Source: Panacagrimonas sp041603235 (GTDB lineage Bacteria; Pseudomonadota; Gammaproteobacteria; Nevskiales; Nevskiaceae). From it: a stretch of DNA of 64,000 nt. The notes beneath the pieces were generated by a model. It ran no database searches. It saw only the letters and a program-made list of their open reading frames with translations, and was not told where the DNA came from. The stretch spans positions 124,001-188,000 of the forward strand of contig JBFIES010000007.1 in NCBI GenBank assembly GCA_041603235.1, read 5' to 3'. The first letter of the stretch is position 1, and the number at the start of each line of letters is the position of its first letter. Positions 1 to 8,963 of the stretch are shown here, one piece after another. The position numbers and the translations under genes were made by a program.

Positions 1-1034
1 ACCTTGGCGAAAATCTCTTCGTTTTTCTTCGGGTCCTTGGTCGGGATGAAGGCCGCCATGCCACCCATGGCATGTGCGCCACGCTTGTGACAAACCTCGC
101 ACAGCAGCTTGGAGTAGCTGTCGAGGAAGTGCTTGTCCATACCCACCTGCTGACGATCTGGAACCATCCAGTCGCCGTCGGCATTAAGTGTCTTGATGGC
201 GCTGAAGATGTAATCCCAGCGGCCGCAGTTGAGGGCCACGATGTGGTTCTTGAGTTCAAACAGAATCTCTTCCATTTCAAACGCTGCCCACAAAGTTTCG
301 ATCAGCACCGTGACTTTGATGGTCTTCTGCGGAATTCCCAGCATGTTCTGGGCGTCCACGAAAATCTTGTTCCAGAGCCGCGCTTCGTAATGGCTCTGCA
401 TCTTGGGCAGATAGAAGTAAGGACCGGTGCCACTCTTGATCAGCTTCTTCGCGTTATGGAAGAAGTACAGACCAAAGTCCACGATGCCACCGGGAGCAGG
501 CTCGCCATCAATCAGGATGTGCTTCTCATTGAGGTGCCAGCCGCGCGGACGAACGATCAGGGTCGCAGTCTCGTCGTTGAGCTTGTACTGCTTGCCGGCG
601 TCGTTGGTGAAACTGATCTTACGGCTGACGGCGTCACGCAGATTGATCTGGCCATCCATCATCAGCTCCCATGTGGGGCTGGATGAGTCCTCGAAGTCCG
701 CCATGAAACACTTCGCGCCGGAGTTGAGCGCGTTGATGATCATCTTGCGATCGACCGGGCCGGTGATCTCTACGCGACGATCCTGCAGATCGGCGGGCGT
801 TCCGGCAATTTTCCACTTGCCTGAGCGGACCTTGGCAGTTTCCTTCAGGAATTTGGGTTTGCGGCCTTTGTCGATCAGGGCCTGGCGTTCTTGCCGGTAG
901 TGCAGAAGGGCATCTCGTTTTGGTCGATGCGCACGGACCAGCGTTGCAACAAATTTCAGCGCCTCAGGCGTCAGTATTCTCTTGTAAGCCGGGGTCAGCT
1001 TGCCGGTTATTTCCACGCCCTTGACTGCGGACAT
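1..1034 (-). CDS. aceB: Malate synthase A, N-terminal part (cut by window edge)
   Basis: Condenses glyoxylate with acetyl-CoA to malate in the glyoxylate shunt, in the cytoplasm. The minus strand is open from an ATG at 1034 to the left window edge, about 344 codons. The translation shows malate synthase A blocks, including SGAKCFMADFEDSSSPTW at roughly residues 105-122 and GTGPYFYLPKMQSHYEARLW further on. An AGGAGA ribosome-binding site sits just upstream of the ATG. The family is normally about 530 residues, so the C-terminal third, with more of the active site, lies outside the window. No isocitrate lyase gene is visible on this side. The identification is firm; isoform A rather than G follows from the lack of the long G-type insertion in the part seen. 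Confidence 0.93.
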   Translation of the reverse strand, partial: MSAVKGVEITGKLTPAYKRILTPEALKFVATLVRAHRPKRDALLHYRQERQALIDKGRKPKFLKETAKVRSGKWKIAGTPADLQDRRVEITGPVDRKMIINALNSGAKCFMADFEDSSSPTWELMMDGQINLRDAVSRKISFTNDAGKQYKLNDETATLIVRPRGWHLNEKHILIDGEPAPGGIVDFGLYFFHNAKKLIKSGTGPYFYLPKMQSHYEARLWNKIFVDAQNMLGIPQKTIKVTVLIETLWAAFEMEEILFELKNHIVALNCGRWDYIFSAIKTLNADGDWMVPDRQQVGMDKHFLDSYSKLLCEVCHKRGAHAMGGMAAFIPTKDPKKNEEIFAK

Positions 1035-1429
1035 CCATTGTCTCCTGAGTGCGTTCATTCTGGATCGATTGCGAAACCGTGAAGCTCCGCAAAACGGGGG
1101 CGAATTCTAGCCAAACGCCGACTTCGCTGCAATGCAACAAAAATGCAAACTCAGGCGCCACGGCGAATGATGCAAGTGGGGCAAACCCCAGAACCATCCG
1201 ACAAGCCGGAAATTATGCGCTGTCGGCGATACCAAACGGTGCCGATAAAAAGCCACCCTGCAGTGTGATCAGGTCGTCATCATGCTTACGGCAGACTAAC
1301 ATTTGGGGCCTTCATAAAGGGTATAAAAACTCAGCTTGGAAGATGCCCCGAATGCAAGGATGAATCACGAATACTCTTGGGCAGCCCCTGACGCCCCGCA
1401 AATTTCATTTCATAAAACGGAGTAATTGC
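1035..1429. other. Intergenic region between divergent genes
   Basis: 395 bp between the divergent starts of aceB and a secreted-protein gene. No convincing coding frame is seen. It must hold the promoters of both genes. A TATAAA element near 1322 could be part of the rightward promoter, but no well-spaced -35 box is obvious. Confidence 0.5.
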
Positions 1430-3067
1430 ATGTTTTCATTGAGTGGCTCGCACAAAACAACAGCTCGTTTCATCGGTTTACTGATGATCGGTGTCATGTT
1501 TTTGCAGACCAAGGCGATGGCCGCAACACCGCTGGACTACGCCATGCCGTTCACACGCCAAAGTGAAGACGGACTCTCCAAGGGCATCCATCTGGTCAAT
1601 TCAGCAAACTTTGCCCAGCGCGCCGTGCTCGTCCCCTTTTCAGTTGAGCTGGGCGCCGCAACCGTATTCAGAAAAGGGAGGGTCCAGGGTGCTTCGGCTC
1701 TCGACATCCGTCCCCACACGCTCGTTTACGCGCGCGCGGGACGCTGGTATCGAGCAAACCTTCGCGGCGGCCTGAGCCCAGCGCCAGAACGATTTTCCAG
1801 AGAGGCCGAGGCTACCGAGGTATGCAGCACGGCGCTTATCGATATGGACGCAAGCTCAGAGGAAGGAGCCTGGCTGTTCTACGCCCTTCCGGCAGAGCCT
1901 GATGGCTGCAACCAGCCCGGGCTGCAGCTCAGAGCGCTCGAGGTCTTCGGGCCGGCAGGTCAGGCACCCATCAACCTTGATGCGGATTCCCCTGCTGTTG
2001 CCCCCCTGTACGCCGCCAACGGTCGCCTGAGGGGCTTTTACGTTTTGTCCAACAACCGATTGAGGTTCTACAACCGCAACCTCAGCGCCTCTACGGTCGT
2101 GGCGGCGGGTGTGAATCATTTCGAACTTCTGGGAGCCGACGGATTTGGCGGGGCGCTTCTCCTAATCGACGATCTTGTGCGTCGCTCGCAGGCCGATGGC
2201 ACGCTGCGGCCAGGCGCACTTAAGCGCGTCGCTGCCGGCTATTCACTGCAAGATCTCTATCTGGCAAACGGGGAAGTCTTTCTGCACGAGGTTGCACAGA
2301 ACCCCTTTGCGGCCACGGTGTCGCGCTTTTTCCGCGTGCCGCTGGACCAATCGGCTACAGCGACTTTCATGCATGGCGTTCGAACACGCGCTTTTCCTGC
2401 CGGACTGTCAGCCAATGAACTGATTTACGCCACCGGTGGAGGGTTTTCCTTTACTGAAGCCACGCCAACTTCTGACGCCGATATCGTTGCGCTACCACTC
2501 AACGCGCCTACCCAGCCCGCCAGAAGACTGTATCGCCTGCGTGATGCCGCAATCGCACTGAACATCATGTCCGTGTCTGACGGCCGCGTTTTCTTCAACC
2601 GCCTGCATGTGGAGCAAGCCGGACAGGCAGCTGTGAGCCGCGGCTTTCGTGCAGAAATCGATGGCAGCGGCGTGCGAAATGAAGGTCGAGGTTCGCGCTG
2701 GCTGGGTGGCCTCTCTCCGCAGTCCCATCTGCTGCGCGGAGCGGGATTCGAAATCAACCCGGCGCCAATTTCCACTCTGGTTCTATTGCAAGGCGCTTCG
2801 GCGGGTTCCGAGGGCATCGAGACCGGCGGGCGCTTGCTGGCAGTCGATCCCGCGAGTCTGGCCCGAACCGTCCTCGGTGGCGTGACCTCCCAGACTTACT
2901 TTGGTCCGGGCCTGTTTCGCCAGTTCAGTCCTTCATTCATCAGCTTCACGCTGGAACTCAACGGCATGAGCGATATCGACACGGATGTCTTCGCCCTGAA
3001 TCCAAATTCTGGTGATATGCGTCGGCTGAGCAACACCTCGACAGCAAACGAGTTCCCCATCTTCTAA
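1430..3067 (+). CDS. Secreted protein of unknown family, possible beta-propeller
   Basis: 545 residues. The N-terminus is a Sec signal peptide: basic residues K9 and R13, a hydrophobic stretch at about 14-25 and a likely AMA cleavage site near residue 31. The rest is rich in short strands and glycine, with no membrane segments. The last 25 residues (DVFALNPNSGDMRRLSN then TSTANEFP) resemble the strand-turn unit of TolB/WD40-like propellers, so a propeller fold is an inference. No catalytic motif is recognised. A purine-rich site (acggag) precedes the ATG. The gene stands alone, divergent from aceB, and ends just before a perfect hairpin. Expected location is periplasm, outer surface or exterior. 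Confidence 0.75.
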   Translation: MFSLSGSHKTTARFIGLLMIGVMFLQTKAMAATPLDYAMPFTRQSEDGLSKGIHLVNSANFAQRAVLVPFSVELGAATVFRKGRVQGASALDIRPHTLVYARAGRWYRANLRGGLSPAPERFSREAEATEVCSTALIDMDASSEEGAWLFYALPAEPDGCNQPGLQLRALEVFGPAGQAPINLDADSPAVAPLYAANGRLRGFYVLSNNRLRFYNRNLSASTVVAAGVNHFELLGADGFGGALLLIDDLVRRSQADGTLRPGALKRVAAGYSLQDLYLANGEVFLHEVAQNPFAATVSRFFRVPLDQSATATFMHGVRTRAFPAGLSANELIYATGGGFSFTEATPTSDADIVALPLNAPTQPARRLYRLRDAAIALNIMSVSDGRVFFNRLHVEQAGQAAVSRGFRAEIDGSGVRNEGRGSRWLGGLSPQSHLLRGAGFEINPAPISTLVLLQGASAGSEGIETGGRLLAVDPASLARTVLGGVTSQTYFGPGLFRQFSPSFISFTLELNGMSDIDTDVFALNPNSGDMRRLSNTSTANEFPIF

Positions 3068-3081
3068 CGCCACAAGCAGCC

Positions 3082-3116
3082 CCCATGGCCGGACGCTCAG
3101 TGCGTCCGGCCATGGG
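3082..3116. terminator. Perfect 15-bp hairpin between convergent genes
   Basis: Inverted repeat cccatggccggacgc / gcgtccggccatggg with a 5-base loop (tcagt), between the end of the secreted-protein gene and the end of rraA. There is no T-tract on either side, so it is either a weak bidirectional terminator or an RNA-stabilising 3' structure. Confidence 0.6.
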
Positions 3117-3167
3117 ACTGGGCGAAATCATCAAACCTTGTGCCCGTCCGGCGGCGCTAACGCCCCG

Positions 3168-3650
3168 CTATTCGTGGATAGGCTTGTCAGAGACGACGAT
3201 GCCGTCGGCATCCGCGTATAGCCATGCGCCCGGCTTGAAGCTGACCCCAGCAAATTCCACCTCAACATCGTGTTCGGCGGGATGGGAATCCTTCTTGCTC
3301 TTTCGCGGGTGCGTGCCCATGGCTTTAAGACCAAAGGCCTGCTGGGCAATTTCCAGACTGTCGCGAATCAGGCCGTGCACCACGATTCCGGCCCAGTTGT
3401 TCTCTACCGCGAGCACGCCAAGATTGCCGCCCACCAGAGCGCAGCGGATCGAGCCGGCACCATCAACCACCAGAACCCTGCCCTCACCCGGCATCTCCAG
3501 CGTGGCACGTACCTGTGCATTGTCCTCAAACACCCGCAGCGTCTTGATCGGGCCGTGAAAAGCGGTGACACCGCCGTAATCGCAGAAAATCGGGTCGCAG
3601 GTTTGCGCCTCCGGGTGCGCATCGCTCAGGTCAGTGGTGGCTGGAGACAT
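3168..3650 (-). CDS. rraA: RraA-family protein (RNase E regulator / HMG aldolase fold)
   Basis: 160 residues, the usual RraA length. RraA proteins bind and inhibit RNase E in enterics, but many relatives are 4-hydroxy-4-methyl-2-oxoglutarate aldolases or oxaloacetate decarboxylases. The conserved core VVDGAGSIRCALVGGNLG is present, and about 20 residues on there is IRDSLEI. The RD-x2-E pattern matches the aldolase/decarboxylase motif, which Escherichia coli RraA lacks, so enzymatic activity is plausible here. The start at 3650 was chosen over longer frames because family homology begins near it and aaagagg lies upstream. It follows dsbB by 53 bp on the same strand, probably in one transcript. 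Confidence 0.88.
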   Translation of the reverse strand: MSPATTDLSDAHPEAQTCDPIFCDYGGVTAFHGPIKTLRVFEDNAQVRATLEMPGEGRVLVVDGAGSIRCALVGGNLGVLAVENNWAGIVVHGLIRDSLEIAQQAFGLKAMGTHPRKSKKDSHPAEHDVEVEFAGVSFKPGAWLYADADGIVVSDKPIHE

Positions 3651-3703
3651 TGGCTTGGCCTCTTTGAAATTAAGTTGTGAATTGAAGGTTCGCGACAAGC
3701 GTC

Positions 3704-4216
3704 TCAGACACTTGTTGCCCGTCGCGCCGCAATGGCGGGGATCAGAACGCTCAGGATGGCCCAGAAGCCAAGGCCGATGAAAGCCACCAGCGTCCACGCC
3801 GGCAAGGAAATGCCCATCCAGGCGGCATCGATCTTTGCGCAGTTGCCGTCGCCACGAAGGACCATTTCAATGACGTCCATGACCGGAAGCATGTCCATCA
3901 GATAATCCAGCGTCGGCCCGCAGGCAGGCACCTGATCTTCCGGCAGGCTTTGCAACCAGACGTGACGCCCTGCGATGAAAGCACCGGCCGTCGCACATAG
4001 GTCTGCCAGCAGTGCATATACCCAGCGCCCGCCGCCCTGTGGCGCGTGAATCGCGCCCGCCAGGAAAAACAGCCCAACACCAGCCATGGCCACTCGCTGA
4101 AAAATGCACATTGGACAAGGCTCGAAGCCATGGAAGTGCTGGAGGTAAAGCGCAAACGCCAATCCGAATACACAGGCGGCGAATCCGAGCAGGCACAGGT
4201 TTCGATACGAGAGCAT
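3704..4216 (-). CDS. dsbB: Disulfide bond formation protein B
   Basis: Inner-membrane quinone reductase that reoxidises periplasmic DsbA. 170 residues with four membrane segments. The first periplasmic loop carries the CPMC pair (C34, C37) right after the first helix; the second loop carries C99 and C126, matching the two redox pairs of DsbB. Length fits the family (about 176 in Escherichia coli). The ATG at 4216 is the natural family start, although no strong ribosome-binding site precedes it. No dsbA is visible in the window. rraA follows on the same strand. Confidence 0.92.
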   Translation of the reverse strand: MLSYRNLCLLGFAACVFGLAFALYLQHFHGFEPCPMCIFQRVAMAGVGLFFLAGAIHAPQGGGRWVYALLADLCATAGAFIAGRHVWLQSLPEDQVPACGPTLDYLMDMLPVMDVIEMVLRGDGNCAKIDAAWMGISLPAWTLVAFIGLGFWAILSVLIPAIAARRATSV

Positions 4217-4532
4217 CTGAAGGGCATCGACAATATGGAGCCGATATCCTGCTGATTTAGCTGCTGATAAACAAGCTCGAAGCGCGTTCGCGCACCTTGG
4301 GCAAGTTCCGGCACGCGTTCCGGGTAATTGCGCTGGCAGGTTCGTCGCGTCCATGCCGCTGCCGGACAATCCGCGCTCCAGAGGCACGTCACAAAAATGT
4401 CATACCCGCCCGATCGTGTGAAAATACCCCCGACGCAGTTCCGACTCGCTACTCCAACCCCAGAGAATTTATGACAAGCCAAACAGGCGCTCGCGCGGCG
4501 TGCCACGTCCACCTGAATCTGCATACAAGCTC

Positions 4533-6104
4533 ATGAGTACTCCCGTCGAAACCCTGCCCGCACCCGCAAAGGCGGCCAACCTGAGCCTCCTGCGCCTAGC
4601 AATAGCGGTCGGCTTTGTTCTGGCCGTCGTGCTCCTGACCTACCTGTCGATGGGTCACATGAGCCTGACCATCGTCGTAGCCGCGAGTTTCGGTGCCTAC
4701 ATGGCCATGAACATCGGCGCCAATGACGTCGCCAACAATGTTGGGCCGGCCGTTGGCGCGCGCGCCATGACTCTGTTCCATGCCGTTCTCATCGCCGCAG
4801 TGTTCGAGGCCCTTGGGGCGATCATTGCGGGCGGCGATGTCGTCAGCACAATCAAGGGCGGCATCATTGACCCGGCTGCAATCAATGATCCCAACACCTT
4901 CGTCTGGCTGATGATGGCGGCGCTGCTGGCCGGTGCTCTGTGGCTGAATCTGGCCACCTGGATGGGCGCGCCCGTCTCGACCACTCATTCGATTGTTGGC
5001 GGCGTACTCGGTGCGGGTGTCGCCGCAGCGGGTTGGGACGTGGCCAACTGGGGAACCATCGGAAGTATTGCGGCCAGCTGGGTGGTCTCACCGGTACTGG
5101 GCGGCATCATCGCAGCCGCCATCCTTTACTACATCAAGCGCAAGATCATCTATCAGTCAGATCTGATGGCAGCTTCGCGCCGCATCGTGCCCATTCTGAT
5201 CGGCCTCATGGCCTGGGCATTTGCAACCTACCTCATGCTCAAGGGACTCAAGCAGATCATCAAGGTACCTACAGGTGTAGCGCTGGGCGTTGGCGCTGCA
5301 ACTGGCGTTGCGATCTACGTGCTGATGCGCGCCAGGTTGGCCAAGACCACACTCAACTTAAGCAATGACAGTCATGGCGTGAACAAACTGTTCACGATTC
5401 CCCTGATGTTTGCGGCGGCGCTTTTGAGCTTCGCACACGGCTCAAACGACGTGGCCAATGCTATCGGCCCGCTAGCGGCGATACACGACACCATCATGAC
5501 GTCCACGATCGGCGGAAAGGCACCAGTGCCGCTGTGGATCTTGATACTTGGAGCGCTGGGCCTGTCAGTTGGACTGGCCCTGTATGGTCCCCGGCTGATC
5601 AAGACTGTGGGCAGCGAGATTACCGAGATCGACCCGACCCGCGCCTACTGCATCGCCATGTCGGCTGCCGTCACGGTGATCATTGCCTCTCGCCTGGGGC
5701 TGCCGGTCAGCACCACCCATGTGACGATCGGCGCAGTGTTCGGCGTAGGATTCATGCGCGAATTCCTCAAATCCAACTACGAACGGGTAATCGAAGAAAT
5801 CCGTCAACATCATCGTGATCAGGAATCTTCAGTCAGCGAGGTTGAGGATTTCCTGAGCCGCTTCGAAGCCGCGCCGATCGACGTAAAGGATCGAATGCTC
5901 AAACAGCTCAAACAGCGTGGAAAGGCGGGTCAGACCGCAATCTCCAAGCAAGAGCGAAAAGGCCTGCGCAAGGTCTACCGGAAGAACCTCGTGAAACGCT
6001 CGGTGGTCATGCGGGTGATCGCGGCCTGGATCATCACCGTACCCGCGTCGGCATTCATGGCCGCCATCGCTTTCTTTGCAATCCGCGGAGCCATGTTGCC
6101 CTAA
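4533..6104 (+). CDS. Inorganic phosphate transporter, PiT family
   Basis: Low-affinity phosphate (probably metal-phosphate) symporter of the inner membrane. About 523 residues from the ATG at 4533. The two family signatures are present as an inverted-repeat pair: GANDVANNVGPAVGA in the N-terminal half and HGSNDVANAIGPLAA in the C-terminal half, each followed by a P-V-S-T-T-H motif. Ten or more hydrophobic segments are visible, with a charged cytoplasmic stretch near residues 420-490 before a last helix. An upstream in-frame ATG at 4500 would add eleven unlikely residues. It is divergent from dsbB. No PhoU-like (DUF47) partner gene is adjacent. Confidence 0.92.
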   Translation: MSTPVETLPAPAKAANLSLLRLAIAVGFVLAVVLLTYLSMGHMSLTIVVAASFGAYMAMNIGANDVANNVGPAVGARAMTLFHAVLIAAVFEALGAIIAGGDVVSTIKGGIIDPAAINDPNTFVWLMMAALLAGALWLNLATWMGAPVSTTHSIVGGVLGAGVAAAGWDVANWGTIGSIAASWVVSPVLGGIIAAAILYYIKRKIIYQSDLMAASRRIVPILIGLMAWAFATYLMLKGLKQIIKVPTGVALGVGAATGVAIYVLMRARLAKTTLNLSNDSHGVNKLFTIPLMFAAALLSFAHGSNDVANAIGPLAAIHDTIMTSTIGGKAPVPLWILILGALGLSVGLALYGPRLIKTVGSEITEIDPTRAYCIAMSAAVTVIIASRLGLPVSTTHVTIGAVFGVGFMREFLKSNYERVIEEIRQHHRDQESSVSEVEDFLSRFEAAPIDVKDRMLKQLKQRGKAGQTAISKQERKGLRKVYRKNLVKRSVVMRVIAAWIITVPASAFMAAIAFFAIRGAMLP

Positions 6105-6301
6105 GGCCGAGCAGCGACAGCCATTTCACGCTGCGCTCCGGAAGCGCTTGGGTGCTGTGGCTCCCGCGCGTCGTTGCTGACATATCTTTCGGTCGGTTTA
6201 TTCGCGGCGCAACGTCGTAAGATTGGGCAGCGGTGCAAGCTGTTCTGCTTGCCCGTCTGAAAAATATAAGCCTGAATTCACTAATTGACGGAGAAAGAAG
6301 C

Positions 6302-6670
6302 ATGCTCGCTTACGCCACACTTGGCACCAATGATCTCGCCCGTTCCGCCGCTTTCTACGATGCGCTGCTTGGCGAACTGGGTGCGAAACGCTTCATGGAA
6401 ACCGATCGCATCATCCTCTGGGCCACGGCCCCGGGCACGCCCATGATGTCGGTTTGCAAGCCCTATGATGAGAAAGAAGCCACTGTCGGCAATGGCGTCA
6501 TGATCTCGCTGGCAGCAGACAGCAAGGAAACCGTTGATCGCCTCTACAAGAAGGCTCTTGAGCTCGGCGGCACCGATGAAGGCGCACCGGGCGTACGTGC
6601 AGGCGCCTTCTACATTGGCTATTTCCGTGATCTGGATGGCAACAAGCTCAACTTCTTTGCGCCAGCCTGA
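6302..6670 (+). CDS. VOC (glyoxalase/bleomycin resistance fold) protein
   Basis: 122 residues, one vicinal-oxygen-chelate domain with two beta-alpha-beta-beta-beta repeats (start MLAYATLGTNDLARSAAFYDALL, end YFRDLDGNKLNFF). These proteins bind a metal and act as lyases, dioxygenases or resistance proteins; the sequence does not say which. The ATG at 6302 is preceded by acggagaaagaag, a good ribosome-binding site, and fits the domain start, so the longer frame from 6233 is not used. The gene is alone between pit and a tRNA on the other strand. Confidence 0.85.
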   Translation: MLAYATLGTNDLARSAAFYDALLGELGAKRFMETDRIILWATAPGTPMMSVCKPYDEKEATVGNGVMISLAADSKETVDRLYKKALELGGTDEGAPGVRAGAFYIGYFRDLDGNKLNFFAPA

Positions 6671-6687
6671 TTCGCTTTTCCGTCTGG

Positions 6688-6712
6688 GCGCGGGGGCATT
6701 CGGCTCCCGCGC
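6688..6712 (+). terminator. Hairpin downstream of the VOC gene
   Basis: 10-bp stem (one G-T pair) with a 5-base loop attcg, 18 bases after the VOC stop codon. No T-run follows, so terminator function is uncertain. Confidence 0.4.
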
Positions 6713-6814
6713 TCAAACTAACTGAAGTCTACGTAAGACCGCCCCCGCGAAGCATCCAAGCTCTGACGGCAACGGATGCGACCCGGACATCCTGGGTCAG
6801 CAATTGGTGTCGAT

Positions 6815-6890
<76 letters not shown>

Positions 6891-7028
6891 AAAATCGACA
6901 AGCTGCCAAATGCTTCCTCTGACGAGGGCGGAGAAGTATACCCGGCCCATCTGTGCACCGGTAGCATTGAGCATGGATGTTGATCGCGCCTTGCTCGGAG
7001 TATTCGCCGTGACATCCTCCGTCCCGAG

Positions 7029-7661
7029 ATGAACACTGTCCACGGCCACAATCGCATCATTGTTTTTGCGCGCCCCCCTCGCCCGGGCCAATGCAAAACC
7101 CGCCTGATTCCTGCTTACGGTCCAATCGGCGCAGCTCGTATCTACCGGCAGCTCATTCGGCGAACAGTGCAAGTCGCTGTCGAGAGCCAATGTGCGACTG
7201 TTGAACTGTGGATCTCCAGCGCGCCAAGCCACCCTTTTCTCGGGAAGCTCTCCTCAGAATTCAATCTGCTTCAACGCCAGCAACGCCGAGGTGACCTAGG
7301 TCAACGCATGGGACAAGCGATGAGCGATGCGCTGCGACGTGGTGCCAATGCGGTGGTACTGGTTGGCACTGACGCTGCCGATCTGGAGGCGCAGGATTTT
7401 CACTCCGCGTTTGAGTACCTCCAGCTCCCTGATCGGGCCGTCTTGCTGCCGTCCATGGATGGCGGCTACGTCATGATTGGCATGAATCGCGCGCCGGCTG
7501 CCCGACTGAATCGAGGAATTCAGTGGAGCTCAGGGCTGGAGCTGCAACAGACTCGCAGACGTCTGGCAGAAGCCGGTCTGCAGACCCACTTGCTGCGCCC
7601 TCGACTGGACATCGATTTACCGGCTGATCTGCGGCGCGCGAGGCGCGCAAAACTGATCTGA
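7029..7661 (+). CDS. DUF2064 / GT-A fold glycosyltransferase-like protein
   Basis: 210 residues, belonging to the TIGR04282/DUF2064 family, which has a nucleotidyl-/glycosyltransferase A fold. The nucleotide-binding motif FARPPRPGQCKTRL is near the N-terminus (about residues 13-26), VVLVGTDAADL is mid-protein, and PSMDGGYVMIGM follows. Some members are linked to arsenosugar biosynthesis, but no arsenic genes are seen here, so the substrate is unknown. The usual proline after VGTD is replaced by alanine. The ATG at 7029 lacks a strong ribosome-binding site; an alternative start is not obvious. Confidence 0.82.
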   Translation: MNTVHGHNRIIVFARPPRPGQCKTRLIPAYGPIGAARIYRQLIRRTVQVAVESQCATVELWISSAPSHPFLGKLSSEFNLLQRQQRRGDLGQRMGQAMSDALRRGANAVVLVGTDAADLEAQDFHSAFEYLQLPDRAVLLPSMDGGYVMIGMNRAPAARLNRGIQWSSGLELQQTRRRLAEAGLQTHLLRPRLDIDLPADLRRARRAKLI

Positions 7662-7810
7662 ATCGAGAGGTTTCACCGCGCTTCCCTCACCGCCGATTCC
7701 GGCTTTTACGCCTTTGGCGACGCGCGAGATAAAAAGATACTTCACGAAGTGCCAAAAGCCTGCTAAAAGGCGCGCCAATGGGGCCTGAGGGCCTGTCACA
7801 GACCACTGAT

Positions 7811-8041
7811 ATGGCGCGAAAATCCAAGCAAAAGCCGACGCCTCGCGAGAGCGACGACAACGACTTTGACGACGATCTGATCGACGACGTCGATTCAGAC
7901 GACAGTGACAGCGTGGACTATGAACCCGAGCACCGTGAAGGCGTCGAGAAAAGCCGCGACTGGCGCGATGTTGAGCGCTACAAGGAAATGCGCGAGCTGC
8001 GCGAACTCGTCGGTGACGACCTGGACGATTTGGAACTCTGA
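7811..8041 (+). CDS. PA3496-family small acidic protein
   Basis: 76 residues. The N-terminus is basic (MARKSKQKP), followed by a strongly acidic low-complexity block (DDNDFDDDLIDDVDSDDSDS) and a conserved-looking tail with RDWRDVERYKEMRELREL. This layout matches the PA3496 family, described as a putative envelope-integrity protein; the function is not established. An in-frame ATG at 7778 with aaagg upstream would add 11 residues and is possible. There is no signal peptide, so it is probably cytoplasmic. Confidence 0.75.
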   Translation: MARKSKQKPTPRESDDNDFDDDLIDDVDSDDSDSVDYEPEHREGVEKSRDWRDVERYKEMRELRELVGDDLDDLEL

Positions 8042-8074
8042 GCGCACTGCCCCGGCAGCGGCTTTCAGCGTCGC

Positions 8075-8806
8075 CTAGTCGTCTTCATTGAGGCCGTGGA
8101 GCACCTGCTCCATCGCCTGCTCTGGTGTATCCGCATAGGTGAACAGATCAAGGTCGGACCGCTTGATGAGGCCGCGCTTGGCAAACGATTCGAAATTGAC
8201 CGTCTCCGTCCAGAACGCACGATCGTAGAGCACGATCGGCATCGGCGATGACTTGCCGGTTTGCGTCAGGGTCAATAGTTCAAAGAGTTCGTCCATGGTG
8301 CCAAAACCACCCGGAAAGATGACCGCCGCCCGCGCAAGATTCAGAAACCAGAACTTGCGCATGAAGAAATAGTGGAAAACCACACTGCGCTGCAATTCAA
8401 CAAAGGGATTGGCCTGCTCCTCATGCGGCAGCGAGATATTCAGGCCGATGTTGAGCGCGATATCCACGCGGGCAGCGCCCTCATGAGCCGCCTGCATGAT
8501 GCCGGGGCCACCGCCGGTGACGATGTAGTAGCGTCGCGCCCGCTCATGCGCCTCAGTGGTCCAGCGCGCAATGCGCTCTGCCAGATCAGCGGCGTCCTGA
8601 TAGGAAGGCGAGCTTTCAGGTAATCGGGCCGAGCCAAACAGAATGATCCCGCGTTCGACAGCCAGCTCGCGAAAGCGCTTCTCCGGGTCCAGGTACTCGC
8701 ACAATAGACGCACGGTGCGCGCCTCCTTGCTCATCAGAAATTCCGGGTTCAGATAGGACTTGGGTGTTTTCATTTGGGTATTGAAGGCGATGGACGCGCC
8801 CATCAT
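8075..8806 (-). CDS. LOG-family Rossmann-fold protein (TIGR00730)
   Basis: 243 residues. LOG proteins are nucleoside 5'-monophosphate phosphoribohydrolases and were once mislabelled lysine decarboxylases. The diagnostic motifs are VTGGGPGIMQAAHEGA and FPGGFGTMDELFELLTL. The protein has an N-terminal extension (residues 1-45), as in the longer bacterial subgroup, so the substrate may not be the AMP conjugates of plant LOG. ATG 8806 and ATG 8773 are both possible starts, and neither has a strong ribosome-binding site. It converges with the PA3496-family gene. Confidence 0.88.
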   Translation of the reverse strand: MMGASIAFNTQMKTPKSYLNPEFLMSKEARTVRLLCEYLDPEKRFRELAVERGIILFGSARLPESSPSYQDAADLAERIARWTTEAHERARRYYIVTGGGPGIMQAAHEGAARVDIALNIGLNISLPHEEQANPFVELQRSVVFHYFFMRKFWFLNLARAAVIFPGGFGTMDELFELLTLTQTGKSSPMPIVLYDRAFWTETVNFESFAKRGLIKRSDLDLFTYADTPEQAMEQVLHGLNEDD

Positions 8807-8963
8807 ACGAATTACCTAGCACGGCCTGATGACACCGCAGACTGTCGGCGCCCTGTCTCTGCCACCCGGCGAAGTACTGCGCCTTCGGTGGGGTGGAGCT
8901 TGAAGTGTTACTGATTCAAGGTTAGCGTGTCGCCATCCTTATTTTAGATTTTGGGTAATCTCA

